From CAZWVI01 sp964637165 (GTDB taxonomy: Bacteria; Planctomycetota; UBA1135), in assembly GCA_964637165.1 (NCBI GenBank), contig CAZWVI010000023.1, positions 1 through 34,186 on the forward strand: 34,186 nucleotides of DNA, read 5' to 3'. Numbering within the stretch: position 1 is the first letter of the stretch; each line of letters starts with the position of its first letter. Under the pieces are notes generated by a model. That model was not told the origin of the DNA, searched no databases, and saw only the letters and a program-made list of their open reading frames with translations. Position numbers and translations under genes: made by a program. Shown piece after piece: positions 17,026 to 24,745 of this stretch.

Positions 17026-17846
17026 CGTTTTGACGCCTCCACCATTGGTTTACGGGTGGCGCGGAAGCGGCCTCTCCAAAGGAAGCCGAACAAGAAAAGG
17101 ATTCCAGCGGCAGTGAATGCGCCGGCGGTAAAGAAGGAAGCCATTTGCGGGCTAGGCTCTTCGACACCTTCAAGGGTGGCGAAGTAAGCGGCTAGTGCGC
17201 GGATTTCACTATCTTCCATTGGCGAAGCCTTAAAGATTGGCTTCATGATGTCGGAGGCCGGCGATGAAAGCCATGCGCTTAGGCCGCGGGTTTTCCCGAG
17301 GCGAGCAAACACTCCGGTTAGGTCGGGGCCAAGTTGCCCGCCGCCAAAGAAGCCGCCGGCATCGGCAGCGTTATGGCAGGAGATGCAAGCAGGGCCGCCG
17401 TTAATTAACGACTCCCCACCGACAAACAAGGCCTGGCCAAAGGCGGCTTCAGCGGCAGTGAAAGGAAGTTCTTCCTCGACTGGCTTCGCTGGGCCAGCAG
17501 CGCCACCTGACTGTGAATCGATATAGTCAAGCAAGGCGTTGGCCATTGATTCCGTAACGCCCAATGAGGACATTGGAACGCCATTTGATTCGGCAAGGAT
17601 TTTTTGCGCGTATTCGTCGCCACTAGCCAGAACGGCGGTTGGGTCGACAATGAACTTAACTAGCCATTCACGGCTTTGGCGTTCACTTACACCTTTGAGG
17701 TCGGGACCAACCAATTGGCCGCCGCCGATGGTATGGCAGGCAACACATGATCCCTGGAAATATGACTCAGCATCATCCTGCGCTTGAAGCGCGGTGGTGC
17801 CAGCCAGAAGCAGGAGCGGTACGAGGAGATTTTTCACTAATGACAC
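17022..17846 (-). CDS. narC: Membrane-anchored diheme cytochrome c, NarC-like, first gene of nar operon
   Basis: 274 aa from GTG 17846. An upstream TTG at 17873 is in frame but lies before the predicted sigma-54 transcription start, so it cannot be used from that promoter; GGAAG sits 9 nt before the GTG. A signal peptide (VKNLLVPLLLLAGTTALQA) is followed by two class-I cytochrome c domains. The first has CVACH and probable Met ligand SNGVPMSSLG. The second has CISCH and ligand Met in MKPIFKASPM. A C-terminal helix (FFTAGAFTAAGILFLFGFLW) anchors it, with a basic tail inside. A diheme NarC precedes narG in Thermus, where it is needed for the nitrate respiratory chain. The same position suggests a similar role here. 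The narC symbol is by analogy. Confidence 0.85.
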   Translation of the reverse strand: MSLVKNLLVPLLLLAGTTALQAQDDAESYFQGSCVACHTIGGGQLVGPDLKGVSERQSREWLVKFIVDPTAVLASGDEYAQKILAESNGVPMSSLGVTESMANALLDYIDSQSGGAAGPAKPVEEELPFTAAEAAFGQALFVGGESLINGGPACISCHNAADAGGFFGGGQLGPDLTGVFARLGKTRGLSAWLSSPASDIMKPIFKASPMEDSEIRALAAYFATLEGVEEPSPQMASFFTAGAFTAAGILFLFGFLWRGRFRATRKPMVEASKR

Positions 17847-17873
17847 GGGGTTTTTCTTCCGTACCTCGCGCAA

Positions 17874-17889
17874 AGCAAGACCCGTGCCA
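17874..17889 (-). promoter_or_regulatory. Sigma-54 (-24/-12) promoter of the nar operon
   Basis: The minus strand reads TGGCACGGGTCTTGCT, matching the consensus TGGCACG-N4-TTGCW at every fixed position, with -24 GG at 17888-17887 and -12 GC at 17876-17875. Transcription should begin near 17863, 17 nt before GTG 17846. The upstream gene encodes an NtrC-family activator with the GAFTGA loop required to open such promoters. Confidence 0.88.
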
Positions 17890-18112
17890 AAGAGCTACAG
17901 ATATAGGAGTTAAGAATGAAAGGCCATGATTCACCTAAGGCTCTACACTAAAAGAACTTAGGGGCAAATACGCCATTCTTAAGACTGAGTGTCGATAACT
18001 TAGACGCTAACTCGACTATACACCTTGCCATCAATTAGACGTAAATCATTCATGCGAAGGGACTTAGCGCTGGATATTTGAGTTTACAGTAGTGGCAACT
18101 CAAGTATCCAAA
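17890..18112. promoter_or_regulatory. Putative enhancer region of the nar operon
   Basis: No gene is seen in this stretch. It has nested inverted repeats: TTAAGAATG (17910-17918) with CATTCTTAA (17974-17982), and inside it CCTAAG (17934-17939) with CTTAGG (17957-17962). A further pair is GTCGA (17991-17995) with TCGAC (18012-18016). They lie about 50-150 bp upstream of the predicted start at 17863, where activators of sigma-54 promoters usually bind. The binding protein is inferred. Confidence 0.45.
18071..18110. terminator. 14-bp-arm hairpin after the response-regulator gene
   Basis: TGGATATTTGAGTT (18071-18084) and AACTCAAGTATCCA (18097-18110) are complementary except for one position (U-G on the plus strand, C-A on the minus strand), with a 12-nt loop. 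It lies 2 nt beyond the regulator stop codon. No T-run follows, so it may be an mRNA 3'-end structure or a transcription barrier insulating the nar promoter. Confidence 0.6.
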
Positions 18113-19507
18113 TTAGGAGAAATCCTTGCGATCGATGTTTAATTGGCGCAATATTTTTTGAAATGCGGCCCGTGTCAGACCACAGCAGGCGGCCGCCTGA
18201 GAAATATTTCCACTCGTCTTTTTGAGGCATCGTTCAACAAATCCACGCTGAAAATCCTCCACTACCTTGGATTTGGCCGCTGCATAATCGAGGCATTCCT
18301 TTGCCTCAGATTCGGGGTGCTCGCCGCCCTGCCACGGGTTGGAGTCGAGCCCCAGATGAAAGGCCTGCACCGGTTCGCCGCCGCCAACAATCACTGCGCG
18401 CTGCATCGCGTTTTCAAGTTCGCGCACATTTCCCGGCCAGGGGTGAGATTCCAAAAGCTGAATAGTGTCGCGCGACAATTGGGGTGGTGCAGCATCGGCG
18501 CCCAGACATTCATGAGTGCTGCGCAACAAAAAGTGCATCGCCAAAGGCATGATGTCGCGCGGGCGTTCGCGCAGCGGTGGAATGTGCACGCGCACCACTT
18601 GCAGTCGGTAATAAAGGTCCTCGCGGAATTCGCCCGCGGCGACCATTTCCGCGAGATCGCGATTGGTCGCGGCAATTAATCGGAAGTCCACTGGGATATC
18701 GCTGCTGCCGCCAACTGGCCGCACCGCGCGCTCTTGCAAAACTCGCAACAACTTTCCCTGGAATGCTGGCGTCATAGATGAAACTTCATCTAAGAAAACT
18801 GTGCCACCTGCGGCTTCGACAAATAGCCCGCGCCGATCGCGATCCGCGCCAGTGAAAGCACCGCGCACATGGCCGAACAATTCCGACTCCAACAAAGTAT
18901 CTGAAAGTGCGGCGCAATTGACCGCCGAAAATGGTCGCGCCGATTGCGAACTGCGACGATGAATCGCCGAAGCAATAACTTCTTTTCCGGTGCCGCTTTC
19001 GCCCTCGACTAACACCGAAACTGATTGGCCGGCAACCTTCTCGACTAAAGCCATAACTTGACGAGTAGCCGGGTCTTCGGCGACCATGATTTCGCCATGG
19101 ATATTGGGGCGACTTTGTTGCGCAAGTATTTGCATGCCAAGTCGACCGACCACGCTCAGGATTTCTTGATTATCAAATGGTTTGGTTAAGAAATGCGACG
19201 CTCCTGCTTGCAAACATTGAACAGCAGTTTGCACGGTGCCGAATCCAGTCAACATCACCACCGCGGTGTTTTGGTGGTGGCGTTTTATCTCCGCCAACAA
19301 TTCGGTGCCACTCATGCGCGGCATCATTAAATCCGACAACACCAAATCCCAATCTTGATCTTCGAAAGTGTCGAGCGCGGCGCGACCATCAGCGGCGGTT
19401 TGCGCTTTGATGTTCACCATTTCCAACAGACGTGACAAGCCTAGGCGTATATCGGCCTCGTCATCAACGATGAGAACTCGTAAGGCTGACAGGTCGGGGG
19501 TGGTCAT
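18113..19507 (-). CDS. NtrC-family sigma-54-dependent response regulator
   Basis: 464 aa. Receiver domain at residues 9-122, with acidic residues D15/D16, phosphoacceptor D59 (VLSDLMMP), T87 and K109. A AAA+ domain at about 140-375 has Walker A GESGTGKE (169-176), the GAFTGA loop (216-221) that contacts sigma-54, and Walker B VFLDE (237-241). A Fis-type HTH at about 430-460 (NISQAAACCGLTRAAFQKIL) binds upstream sites. Its start overlaps the kinase stop (ATGA), so the two form a cognate pair. The next transcription unit downstream starts with a perfect sigma-54 promoter, so the nar operon is the likely target. The true symbol is unknown. Confidence 0.95.
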   Translation of the reverse strand: MTTPDLSALRVLIVDDEADIRLGLSRLLEMVNIKAQTAADGRAALDTFEDQDWDLVLSDLMMPRMSGTELLAEIKRHHQNTAVVMLTGFGTVQTAVQCLQAGASHFLTKPFDNQEILSVVGRLGMQILAQQSRPNIHGEIMVAEDPATRQVMALVEKVAGQSVSVLVEGESGTGKEVIASAIHRRSSQSARPFSAVNCAALSDTLLESELFGHVRGAFTGADRDRRGLFVEAAGGTVFLDEVSSMTPAFQGKLLRVLQERAVRPVGGSSDIPVDFRLIAATNRDLAEMVAAGEFREDLYYRLQVVRVHIPPLRERPRDIMPLAMHFLLRSTHECLGADAAPPQLSRDTIQLLESHPWPGNVRELENAMQRAVIVGGGEPVQAFHLGLDSNPWQGGEHPESEAKECLDYAAAKSKVVEDFQRGFVERCLKKTSGNISQAAACCGLTRAAFQKILRQLNIDRKDFS

Positions 19508-21774
19508 GCTTTGGATTTGCTCAAGGGCAAGCGCACTTGGAATTCGGTGCCGGCGTTAGTGGAACTAATCAATTCTAAACTACCGCCGTGGATTTCGGTA
19601 ATCCGCACTGATGTTGAAAGGCCTAAGCCGGTGCCATCGCCCAACGCTTTAGTTGTAAAGAATGGCCTGAAGATTTCTTGGTGTTTATCTTCTGGAATTC
19701 CACTGCCGTTGTCGATTATTTTGACGTGCACCGAATCGTCAATTATTTCTGTAGCTAACACCACCATGCCGCCGCCTTCAATTGCCTGGACTGCATTCAT
19801 AACCAAGTTAACAATCACTTGCCTAATCTGAACTTCGTCGCCGGCAATAAACACATCGCCGCTTAGGAAGTCAGACTTTAAAGCGACTTGACGACGTTCG
19901 GCAATCGGTCTTAGAAAACGCAGCACATCATCTAACACATCGTGCACACTTAATTGATCGTGAGCTGGCTCGCCTTTGGCGGCGTAACCAAGTAGTTCAC
20001 TGATTACACGTTTACAGGTTTCAGTATTACGCTCAATAACATCGACATTTTCTTGAAGCTCCGAATCACTTGGCAACTTACTTTGTAACATTTGATTGAA
20101 CAAACTAATTGAGGCCAGCGGGTTATTTAGTTCGTGGGCCATAACCGCTGCGACTTCACCTAATACCGCGAGCCGCTCTTGGTGAACTTGTCGTTCATCA
20201 TTTGAAACGCGATCTGTCACATCGCGGCTAACCAAAATGCGTCCACTTTTGCCATGGTTATTGGACGGCAAAGAAGTTGCGTGGATTTCAAATACTCGTT
20301 CGCCAATATCCAGCAAACAAGAGAAAGCACCGGTTTCAGCACCAGACAAGCAACTTGCGCAATTTGAAAATTGGGTGCGATGCTCTTTGGCGCATGGAAT
20401 GTGACTAGTTGCCAAGCGTTTCGATGTAGTTTTTTCACTGGCCAGAATTTTCAACATATCACCAGCCGCGTGATTGGACAGAACTACTTCTCCCTGATCG
20501 TCAAGAACGACTAAGCCGTCTTGCATCGCTGAAATAACTCGGTCCAAGCGGTCACGTTGCGACCGCGCTTCAGCTTGCCTTAGCTTTAACAACTTCGCCT
20601 GTTGTTCTAATTCATGAGTACGACTTTCAATTGCCGAAGCCATTAAGTTAAAGCTGTGGGCCAAATCACCAACTTCATCTTGCGTTTCAACAATCACCCG
20701 TGGCGAGAAATCGCCTTGACGTATTTTTAAAGCTGCTTTGCGTAACTCAATAAGTGGGCTCGCCAAAAAGCGTAAAGGAAAGTAAAGCACTAACAAGGCT
20801 AATAAGGCGATCACCGCGCCAACCACCAAGAACTCTGTTTGCAAACCAGAGACCGGCGCCAAAGCACTGGCGGCTTGAATACTTACCTCGGCGCTCCAAC
20901 CAGTTTCACCAATCGGATAACTGCGAATAAATAAACGGCTATCAACGGTGTTTGCATTGGCGGTTAGTTGAGTATTGGGGGTGGTGCTAACCAGCAAACC
21001 ACGCCCCTCAAGAATTGGTGCCGATTGTGCCGGAGGTTTACGGTAATTAAGAAAGGGCGCGGGCACTTCCAAAACTTGGCCGCGACCATCGAGCAAGCGC
21101 AAACTTACATCTTCACGCGAACGATCGCGGCCAAGGCGGTCGGTGCGCATCGCTTGAGCAATCCACAAACCAGAACGAATACCGGCCAACAGATGTCCTA
21201 TCGGTTGACCATCTTGCAAATCATAAATTGGAGTGCTAATGAAAAGCAATGGCGGTTTAGCGGGCGAACCTGGGTAAACGCGACTGCACATCGATGAAGT
21301 TAAACCGCGTGACCATGCGCCCAATTCTGTTAAGCGTGTAGCGCCCAACTCTTCGCTGGCAATTGCTTTCGCCCCATCATTTGAAAGCACTGTCAAATTA
21401 ATAAAGGCCGGTTCAAGTGGCAGTTTATTTACTTTTAAATGCCGAAGAAGTTCTGTGTTAAGTAAGTGTTCATCGGCGATATTTTGCTGGGCAATTATTC
21501 TAGATAAATGATCGCGGATGTAGCCGTCCGAGGCGAAGTCCTCACTTCGCCGCATCAAGGTGGCCAGTCCTGAATGTAAATCGGTGGCATAAGCCTGACA
21601 CTGGAACTCTAAACGGCTGAGGATTTCATCCTCTAAAGTGCCGCGGGCGGAATTTGAAATTAATTGGCCACCAGCACCAAACGCAATTACACATAGACCG
21701 ACAAAGCCAAGCGCCAGCTTGTATTTGACCGAGATGCGGCTGAGTGGGTCACGCATTGGGGCATTATCCAACAT
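19504..21774 (-). CDS. Membrane sensor histidine kinase with Cache-like, HAMP and Cys-rich PAS domains
   Basis: 756 aa from ATG 21774; ATG 21756 (residue 7) is equally possible and has a GATAAT hexamer 6 nt before it. TM1 spans about 18-40, an extracytoplasmic sensor about 41-312 looks dCache-like (FISTPIYDLQDGQPIGHLLAGI), and TM2 spans 315-335. HAMP about 336-388, a coiled linker, then PAS about 408-520. The PAS holds four cysteines C461, C472, C475 and C486 (C-X10-C-X2-C-X10-C), a possible Fe-S or redox site. HisKA has phospho-accepting H547 in MAHELNNPLASIS. The HATPase has N-box NLVMNAVQA and G-boxes DNGSGI and GTGLGLS. It overlaps the NtrC-type regulator gene and diverges from mqnE. It probably controls nitrate respiration; the ligand is unknown. 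Confidence 0.93.
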   Translation of the reverse strand: MLDNAPMRDPLSRISVKYKLALGFVGLCVIAFGAGGQLISNSARGTLEDEILSRLEFQCQAYATDLHSGLATLMRRSEDFASDGYIRDHLSRIIAQQNIADEHLLNTELLRHLKVNKLPLEPAFINLTVLSNDGAKAIASEELGATRLTELGAWSRGLTSSMCSRVYPGSPAKPPLLFISTPIYDLQDGQPIGHLLAGIRSGLWIAQAMRTDRLGRDRSREDVSLRLLDGRGQVLEVPAPFLNYRKPPAQSAPILEGRGLLVSTTPNTQLTANANTVDSRLFIRSYPIGETGWSAEVSIQAASALAPVSGLQTEFLVVGAVIALLALLVLYFPLRFLASPLIELRKAALKIRQGDFSPRVIVETQDEVGDLAHSFNLMASAIESRTHELEQQAKLLKLRQAEARSQRDRLDRVISAMQDGLVVLDDQGEVVLSNHAAGDMLKILASEKTTSKRLATSHIPCAKEHRTQFSNCASCLSGAETGAFSCLLDIGERVFEIHATSLPSNNHGKSGRILVSRDVTDRVSNDERQVHQERLAVLGEVAAVMAHELNNPLASISLFNQMLQSKLPSDSELQENVDVIERNTETCKRVISELLGYAAKGEPAHDQLSVHDVLDDVLRFLRPIAERRQVALKSDFLSGDVFIAGDEVQIRQVIVNLVMNAVQAIEGGGMVVLATEIIDDSVHVKIIDNGSGIPEDKHQEIFRPFFTTKALGDGTGLGLSTSVRITEIHGGSLELISSTNAGTEFQVRLPLSKSKA

Positions 21775-21834
21775 TGACCCACTATTTGCCTCACTATCCT
21801 ATTCATTGGGTCACTGACCCATTTCGCTGGGTCA
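21745..21834. promoter_or_regulatory. Cluster of five TGGGTCA operators between kinase and mqnE genes
   Basis: The heptamer occurs at 21745-21751 (+), 21775-21781 (-), 21807-21813 (+), 21815-21821 (-) and 21828-21834 (+). Copies three and four form a perfect palindrome TGGGTCA-C-TGACCCA. The first copy is inside the kinase coding start. The density is far above chance. The 77-bp gap between the two divergent genes is otherwise empty apart from -10-like hexamers. Confidence 0.75.
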
Positions 21835-21845
21835 AAAAAACGAAG

Positions 21846-21851
21846 TAGGAT
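21846..21851 (+). promoter_or_regulatory. Candidate -10 box of mqnE-mqnA, leaderless geometry
   Basis: TAGGAT ends exactly 6 nt before ATG 21858, the same spacing as at mqnC. If real, ATG 21852 would lie upstream of the transcript and ATG 21858 is the start. No -35 was recognised; a TGGGTCA box occupies that area. Confidence 0.5.
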
Positions 21852-21857
21852 ATGGGC

Positions 21858-23027
21858 ATGGCTCTCCCCCTCCCAAGCCTTGAGGCACGCGCGGAATCAA
21901 CCGGACTAGCGGGTATCCCGACCAAAGTCCGCGCCGGCCAACGGCTCAGCGAAACTGACTGCGTGGCAATGATGCACAGCGACGACGTCGGCCTAATGGG
22001 TTTATTGGCCAATGAAGTTCGCGAACAAAAACACGGCGACCGAACTTTTTATAACGTCAACATTCACATCAACTACACCAATTGGTGCAATAAATTTTGT
22101 GACTTTTGCGCATTTCAGCGGCGGCCAAAAGACGCGGGTGGCTATTGCATGACCCCCGAGCAAATTCATGAGGAGTTATCTGCAGCAAACCCAGAGGCGA
22201 CTGAAGTTCACATGGTGGCTGGTGTTTGGCCGGCCTTAGCTTACGAATATTACTTAGACATATTGCGCGCCGCCAAAAGTGCGCGACCAGATATTCACGT
22301 TAAGGCATTCACTATGGTCGAGATTGACCAAATTGTGAAGTTGCGTGACAAACCGCTCCCGGTAGTCTTAGATGAATTAAAAGCAGCTGGACTTGATTCA
22401 ATGCCCGGAGGAGGCGCGGAGATTTTTTCCGAACGAGTGCGCCAAGAACTTTACCCGAAAAAAATGGGTGCCGAACGTTGGATTGAATTGGCGCGGGGAA
22501 TTCACGAATATGGATTCCGCACCAACTGCACCATGCTTTATGGAATGACCGAAACTTTGGAAGAGCGCGCCGACCACTTGAACCGTCTTCGCGAACTGCA
22601 AGATGAAACCGGCGGCTTCCAGACCTACATTCCTTTGGCATTTCATCCAGCCAACACCCCCGGCCTTTCCCATTTGCCGCACCCAGGCCCTAATGAACGA
22701 CTTAAGCAAATTGCCATTGGACGTTTATTCCTCGACAACATCGAGCATATTAAAGCTTATTGGGTGATGCTTGGTTTACCCGTCGCCCAACTTGCTTTGG
22801 GCATGGGCTCGAACGATTTAGACGGAACGGTAACTCAAGAAAAGATTTACCATGACGCGGGCGCCGGCACTCCCGAAGTCCTTGACCGCGCCTTCATTCA
22901 CCGCTTAATTCGCCAAGCTGGCCGCATTCCAATCGAACGCGATACCCTTTATCAAACTTTGCAGGACTTTAGTGACGGCGACCCGGACTTCACATCAAAT
23001 ACTCCAGTGAACCCAGTAGAAGTGTAA
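21858..23027 (+). CDS. mqnE: Aminofutalosine synthase (MqnE), radical SAM
   Basis: 389 aa from ATG 21858 (or 391 from 21852). MqnE joins 3-[(1-carboxyvinyl)oxy]benzoate to a SAM-derived adenosyl radical, giving aminofutalosine in menaquinone synthesis. The cluster motif is CNKFCDFC (C77, C81, C84). Later blocks are EVHMVAGVWP, VKAFTMVEI, GLDSMPGGGAEIF, RTNCTMLYGMTET, ETGGFQTYIPLAFHPANT, IKAYWVMLG, and GSNDLDGTV near the end, all typical of MqnE and distinct from MqnC. It overlaps mqnA by one base (TAATG), so the two are co-translated. The upstream region is shared with the kinase gene. Confidence 0.96.
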   Translation: MALPLPSLEARAESTGLAGIPTKVRAGQRLSETDCVAMMHSDDVGLMGLLANEVREQKHGDRTFYNVNIHINYTNWCNKFCDFCAFQRRPKDAGGYCMTPEQIHEELSAANPEATEVHMVAGVWPALAYEYYLDILRAAKSARPDIHVKAFTMVEIDQIVKLRDKPLPVVLDELKAAGLDSMPGGGAEIFSERVRQELYPKKMGAERWIELARGIHEYGFRTNCTMLYGMTETLEERADHLNRLRELQDETGGFQTYIPLAFHPANTPGLSHLPHPGPNERLKQIAIGRLFLDNIEHIKAYWVMLGLPVAQLALGMGSNDLDGTVTQEKIYHDAGAGTPEVLDRAFIHRLIRQAGRIPIERDTLYQTLQDFSDGDPDFTSNTPVNPVEV

Positions 23028-23821
23028 TGTTAAGAATTGGATCTGTTCCCTATTTAGTTGCGCGGCCATTAACTGCCGGGCTTGACAATCGACCAGATGT
23101 TAAATTAACTTTCGCCCCGCCAAGCGATCTAGCTGAGCAACTGGCAAGTGGCAAGCTCGATGTCGCCCTGGCATCTTCAATACTCAGCATTCAAAACCCC
23201 GAGTTTCGTTTATGGGATCAAGGACCAGTGGTTGCTTGCGAGGGCGCAGTGCAATCGGTCGGATTCTTTTTGCGACCAGGAATTAGTTCCTTGAATGATG
23301 TCAAGCACATTGCTCTTGACCAACACAGTCGCACCGGTCGCGAACTTGCGCAAATTATTTTACGCGAAAGATATTCAGGTGAATTTCAAATAAGTGAAAT
23401 TGGGCATCAATTTAACCCAATCCAAGAGGCCATGGATAATAACTGGGACGCGGTGCAACTAATCGGCGACCCGGCAGTACGCGCACAAATTGAGTATTCA
23501 AATTGGACTTACGTTGACCTCGGCAGTGAATGGTTTGGCCTTACCGCATTGCCATTTGTGTTCGCTGGGTGGATTGGCCGTGAAGGTTTCGACCCTGCAT
23601 ACGCTGCGCCGACCTTAGAAAGTGCCGCCGAGTTGGGGCTCTCCTGCTTGCAGGAAATCGCCGACCACGCCGGCCAACACTTTTACACGGACACACAAGT
23701 CGGTGGTTTCGATTTCCACGACTATTTAAATCGTTCAATCAAATATCAACTACCCGCAGAAAAAATCCGTGAGTCAATTGACTGCTTTGGCGACTACTTA
23801 AAAATTACCTGTAACGGGTAA
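23027..23821 (+). CDS. mqnA: Chorismate dehydratase (MqnA)
   Basis: 264 aa. MqnA dehydrates chorismate to 3-[(1-carboxyvinyl)oxy]benzoate, the first committed step of the futalosine pathway and the substrate of the neighbouring MqnE. It has a periplasmic-binding-protein-like fold. Visible family blocks are RIGSVPYLVARPL, PPSDLAEQLASGKLDVALASS, a VQSVGFFLR segment, ALDQHSRTGRELAQIIL and PFVFAGWIGREG. MqnD shares the fold but lacks the N-terminal SVPYLNA-type motif, so MqnA is preferred. The 3' end overlaps the convergent exported nuclease-like gene by 28 bp. Confidence 0.92.
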   Translation: MLRIGSVPYLVARPLTAGLDNRPDVKLTFAPPSDLAEQLASGKLDVALASSILSIQNPEFRLWDQGPVVACEGAVQSVGFFLRPGISSLNDVKHIALDQHSRTGRELAQIILRERYSGEFQISEIGHQFNPIQEAMDNNWDAVQLIGDPAVRAQIEYSNWTYVDLGSEWFGLTALPFVFAGWIGREGFDPAYAAPTLESAAELGLSCLQEIADHAGQHFYTDTQVGGFDFHDYLNRSIKYQLPAEKIRESIDCFGDYLKITCNG

Positions 23822-24711
23822 TGGTCGCTAGCTGATTCCAAGGTCACGCCTGAAACAGGCGATTGATTGATGATTTCGGCACTTGCCACAGTACTAGCCA
23901 AGGCTGGAGTGCACATCGCAAAGTCAATACGTGTTAAATATGGCTCGCGGTTATACGTCCATTTTTCAGTCCCCATCATTGGGTCAACCAAACCGCCATC
24001 ACGCAATTGAATCAAAGTTGGCATGTCTGGGACTTCATTGAAATCACCAGTCACCACTGCTCGGTAGTCTGCATTAGCTACCATTTTTTCATTGACAATT
24101 TCCATAATTGCCGCGGACTCTGATTCGCGCACAACATCGGATGCCTCGTCACCATGTTGTGATTTCAAATGAACCACATAAACATCACAATCAAATTCTC
24201 CACCTATTTCCACGCACAACAAATCACGGCGAAATTTTTGTTCTTGGCCTTGCGCATCGGTAAATATTTTGTAGCGATAGGAAGTCACCGCATCAATCGG
24301 CAAGCGCGTCAATAATGCGACATCAATGCCACGGGTGTCGTTCCCCTCCACCAGCACTACCTGATAGTTCAAATCGGCCAAATGCTTCTCAACGAATTCC
24401 TCCAACAATGGCAAATTTTCAACCTCTTGCAAAGCCACAATATCTGCCTCAAAACTGCGCAACACTTTGGCAATTTTTTCCATGCGTGGATCACTTACAT
24501 AACTGGGCTTAGTTATTTGGTCCCGTGAGTAAGGGTCGTCCCAACGATCGAAAAAGTTTTCAACGTTCCATGAAACCAACTTGACTGGCTCTGATTCAGA
24601 GAGCACCGCAATTTCAGATGAGATGGTAGCCGCTTCTCTGGCAACAGAAGTGGTAGCCACCATAGTTACCGTGAGTGGAAGTGCTAAAAGAAGCAGGAGG
24701 AAGATGCGCAT
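23794..24711 (-). CDS. Exported endonuclease/exonuclease/phosphatase-family protein
   Basis: 305 aa from ATG 24711. An in-frame ATG at 24744 would put 11 polar residues before the signal peptide and is unlikely. The signal sequence is MRIFLLLLLALPLTVTMVAT. EEP-fold motifs occur in order: VSWNVENFFDRW (metal-binding Asn), ALQEVEN (catalytic Glu), GIDVALLTRLP, YVVHLKSQH, GDFNEVPD (catalytic Asp/Asn), RIDFAMCTP and SASDHYPLQV (catalytic Asp-His). All catalytic residues appear intact. Substrate may be extracellular DNA, RNA or a phosphoester; a secreted nuclease is the best guess. A TATACT hexamer lies 9 nt upstream. The gene follows a strong terminator, so it is transcribed separately from the upstream genes. 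Confidence 0.88.
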   Translation of the reverse strand: MRIFLLLLLALPLTVTMVATTSVAREAATISSEIAVLSESEPVKLVSWNVENFFDRWDDPYSRDQITKPSYVSDPRMEKIAKVLRSFEADIVALQEVENLPLLEEFVEKHLADLNYQVVLVEGNDTRGIDVALLTRLPIDAVTSYRYKIFTDAQGQEQKFRRDLLCVEIGGEFDCDVYVVHLKSQHGDEASDVVRESESAAIMEIVNEKMVANADYRAVVTGDFNEVPDMPTLIQLRDGGLVDPMMGTEKWTYNREPYLTRIDFAMCTPALASTVASAEIINQSPVSGVTLESASDHYPLQVIFK

Positions 24712-24720
24712 GGGAGAGGA

Positions 24721-24726
24721 AGTATA
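24721..24726 (-). promoter_or_regulatory. Candidate -10 box of the exported nuclease-like gene
   Basis: TATACT lies 9 nt before ATG 24711 and directly after the upstream terminator, implying a leader of about two or three nucleotides. No Shine-Dalgarno sequence is seen. Confidence 0.45.
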
Positions 24727-24745
24727 AGACTCTGCTGTGAGCAAT

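Noticed and set aside
18143..18679. 178-aa open frame antisense to the response regulator
   Set aside because: Shadow of the conserved AAA+/Fis coding sequence; His/Arg-rich composition is an artefact.
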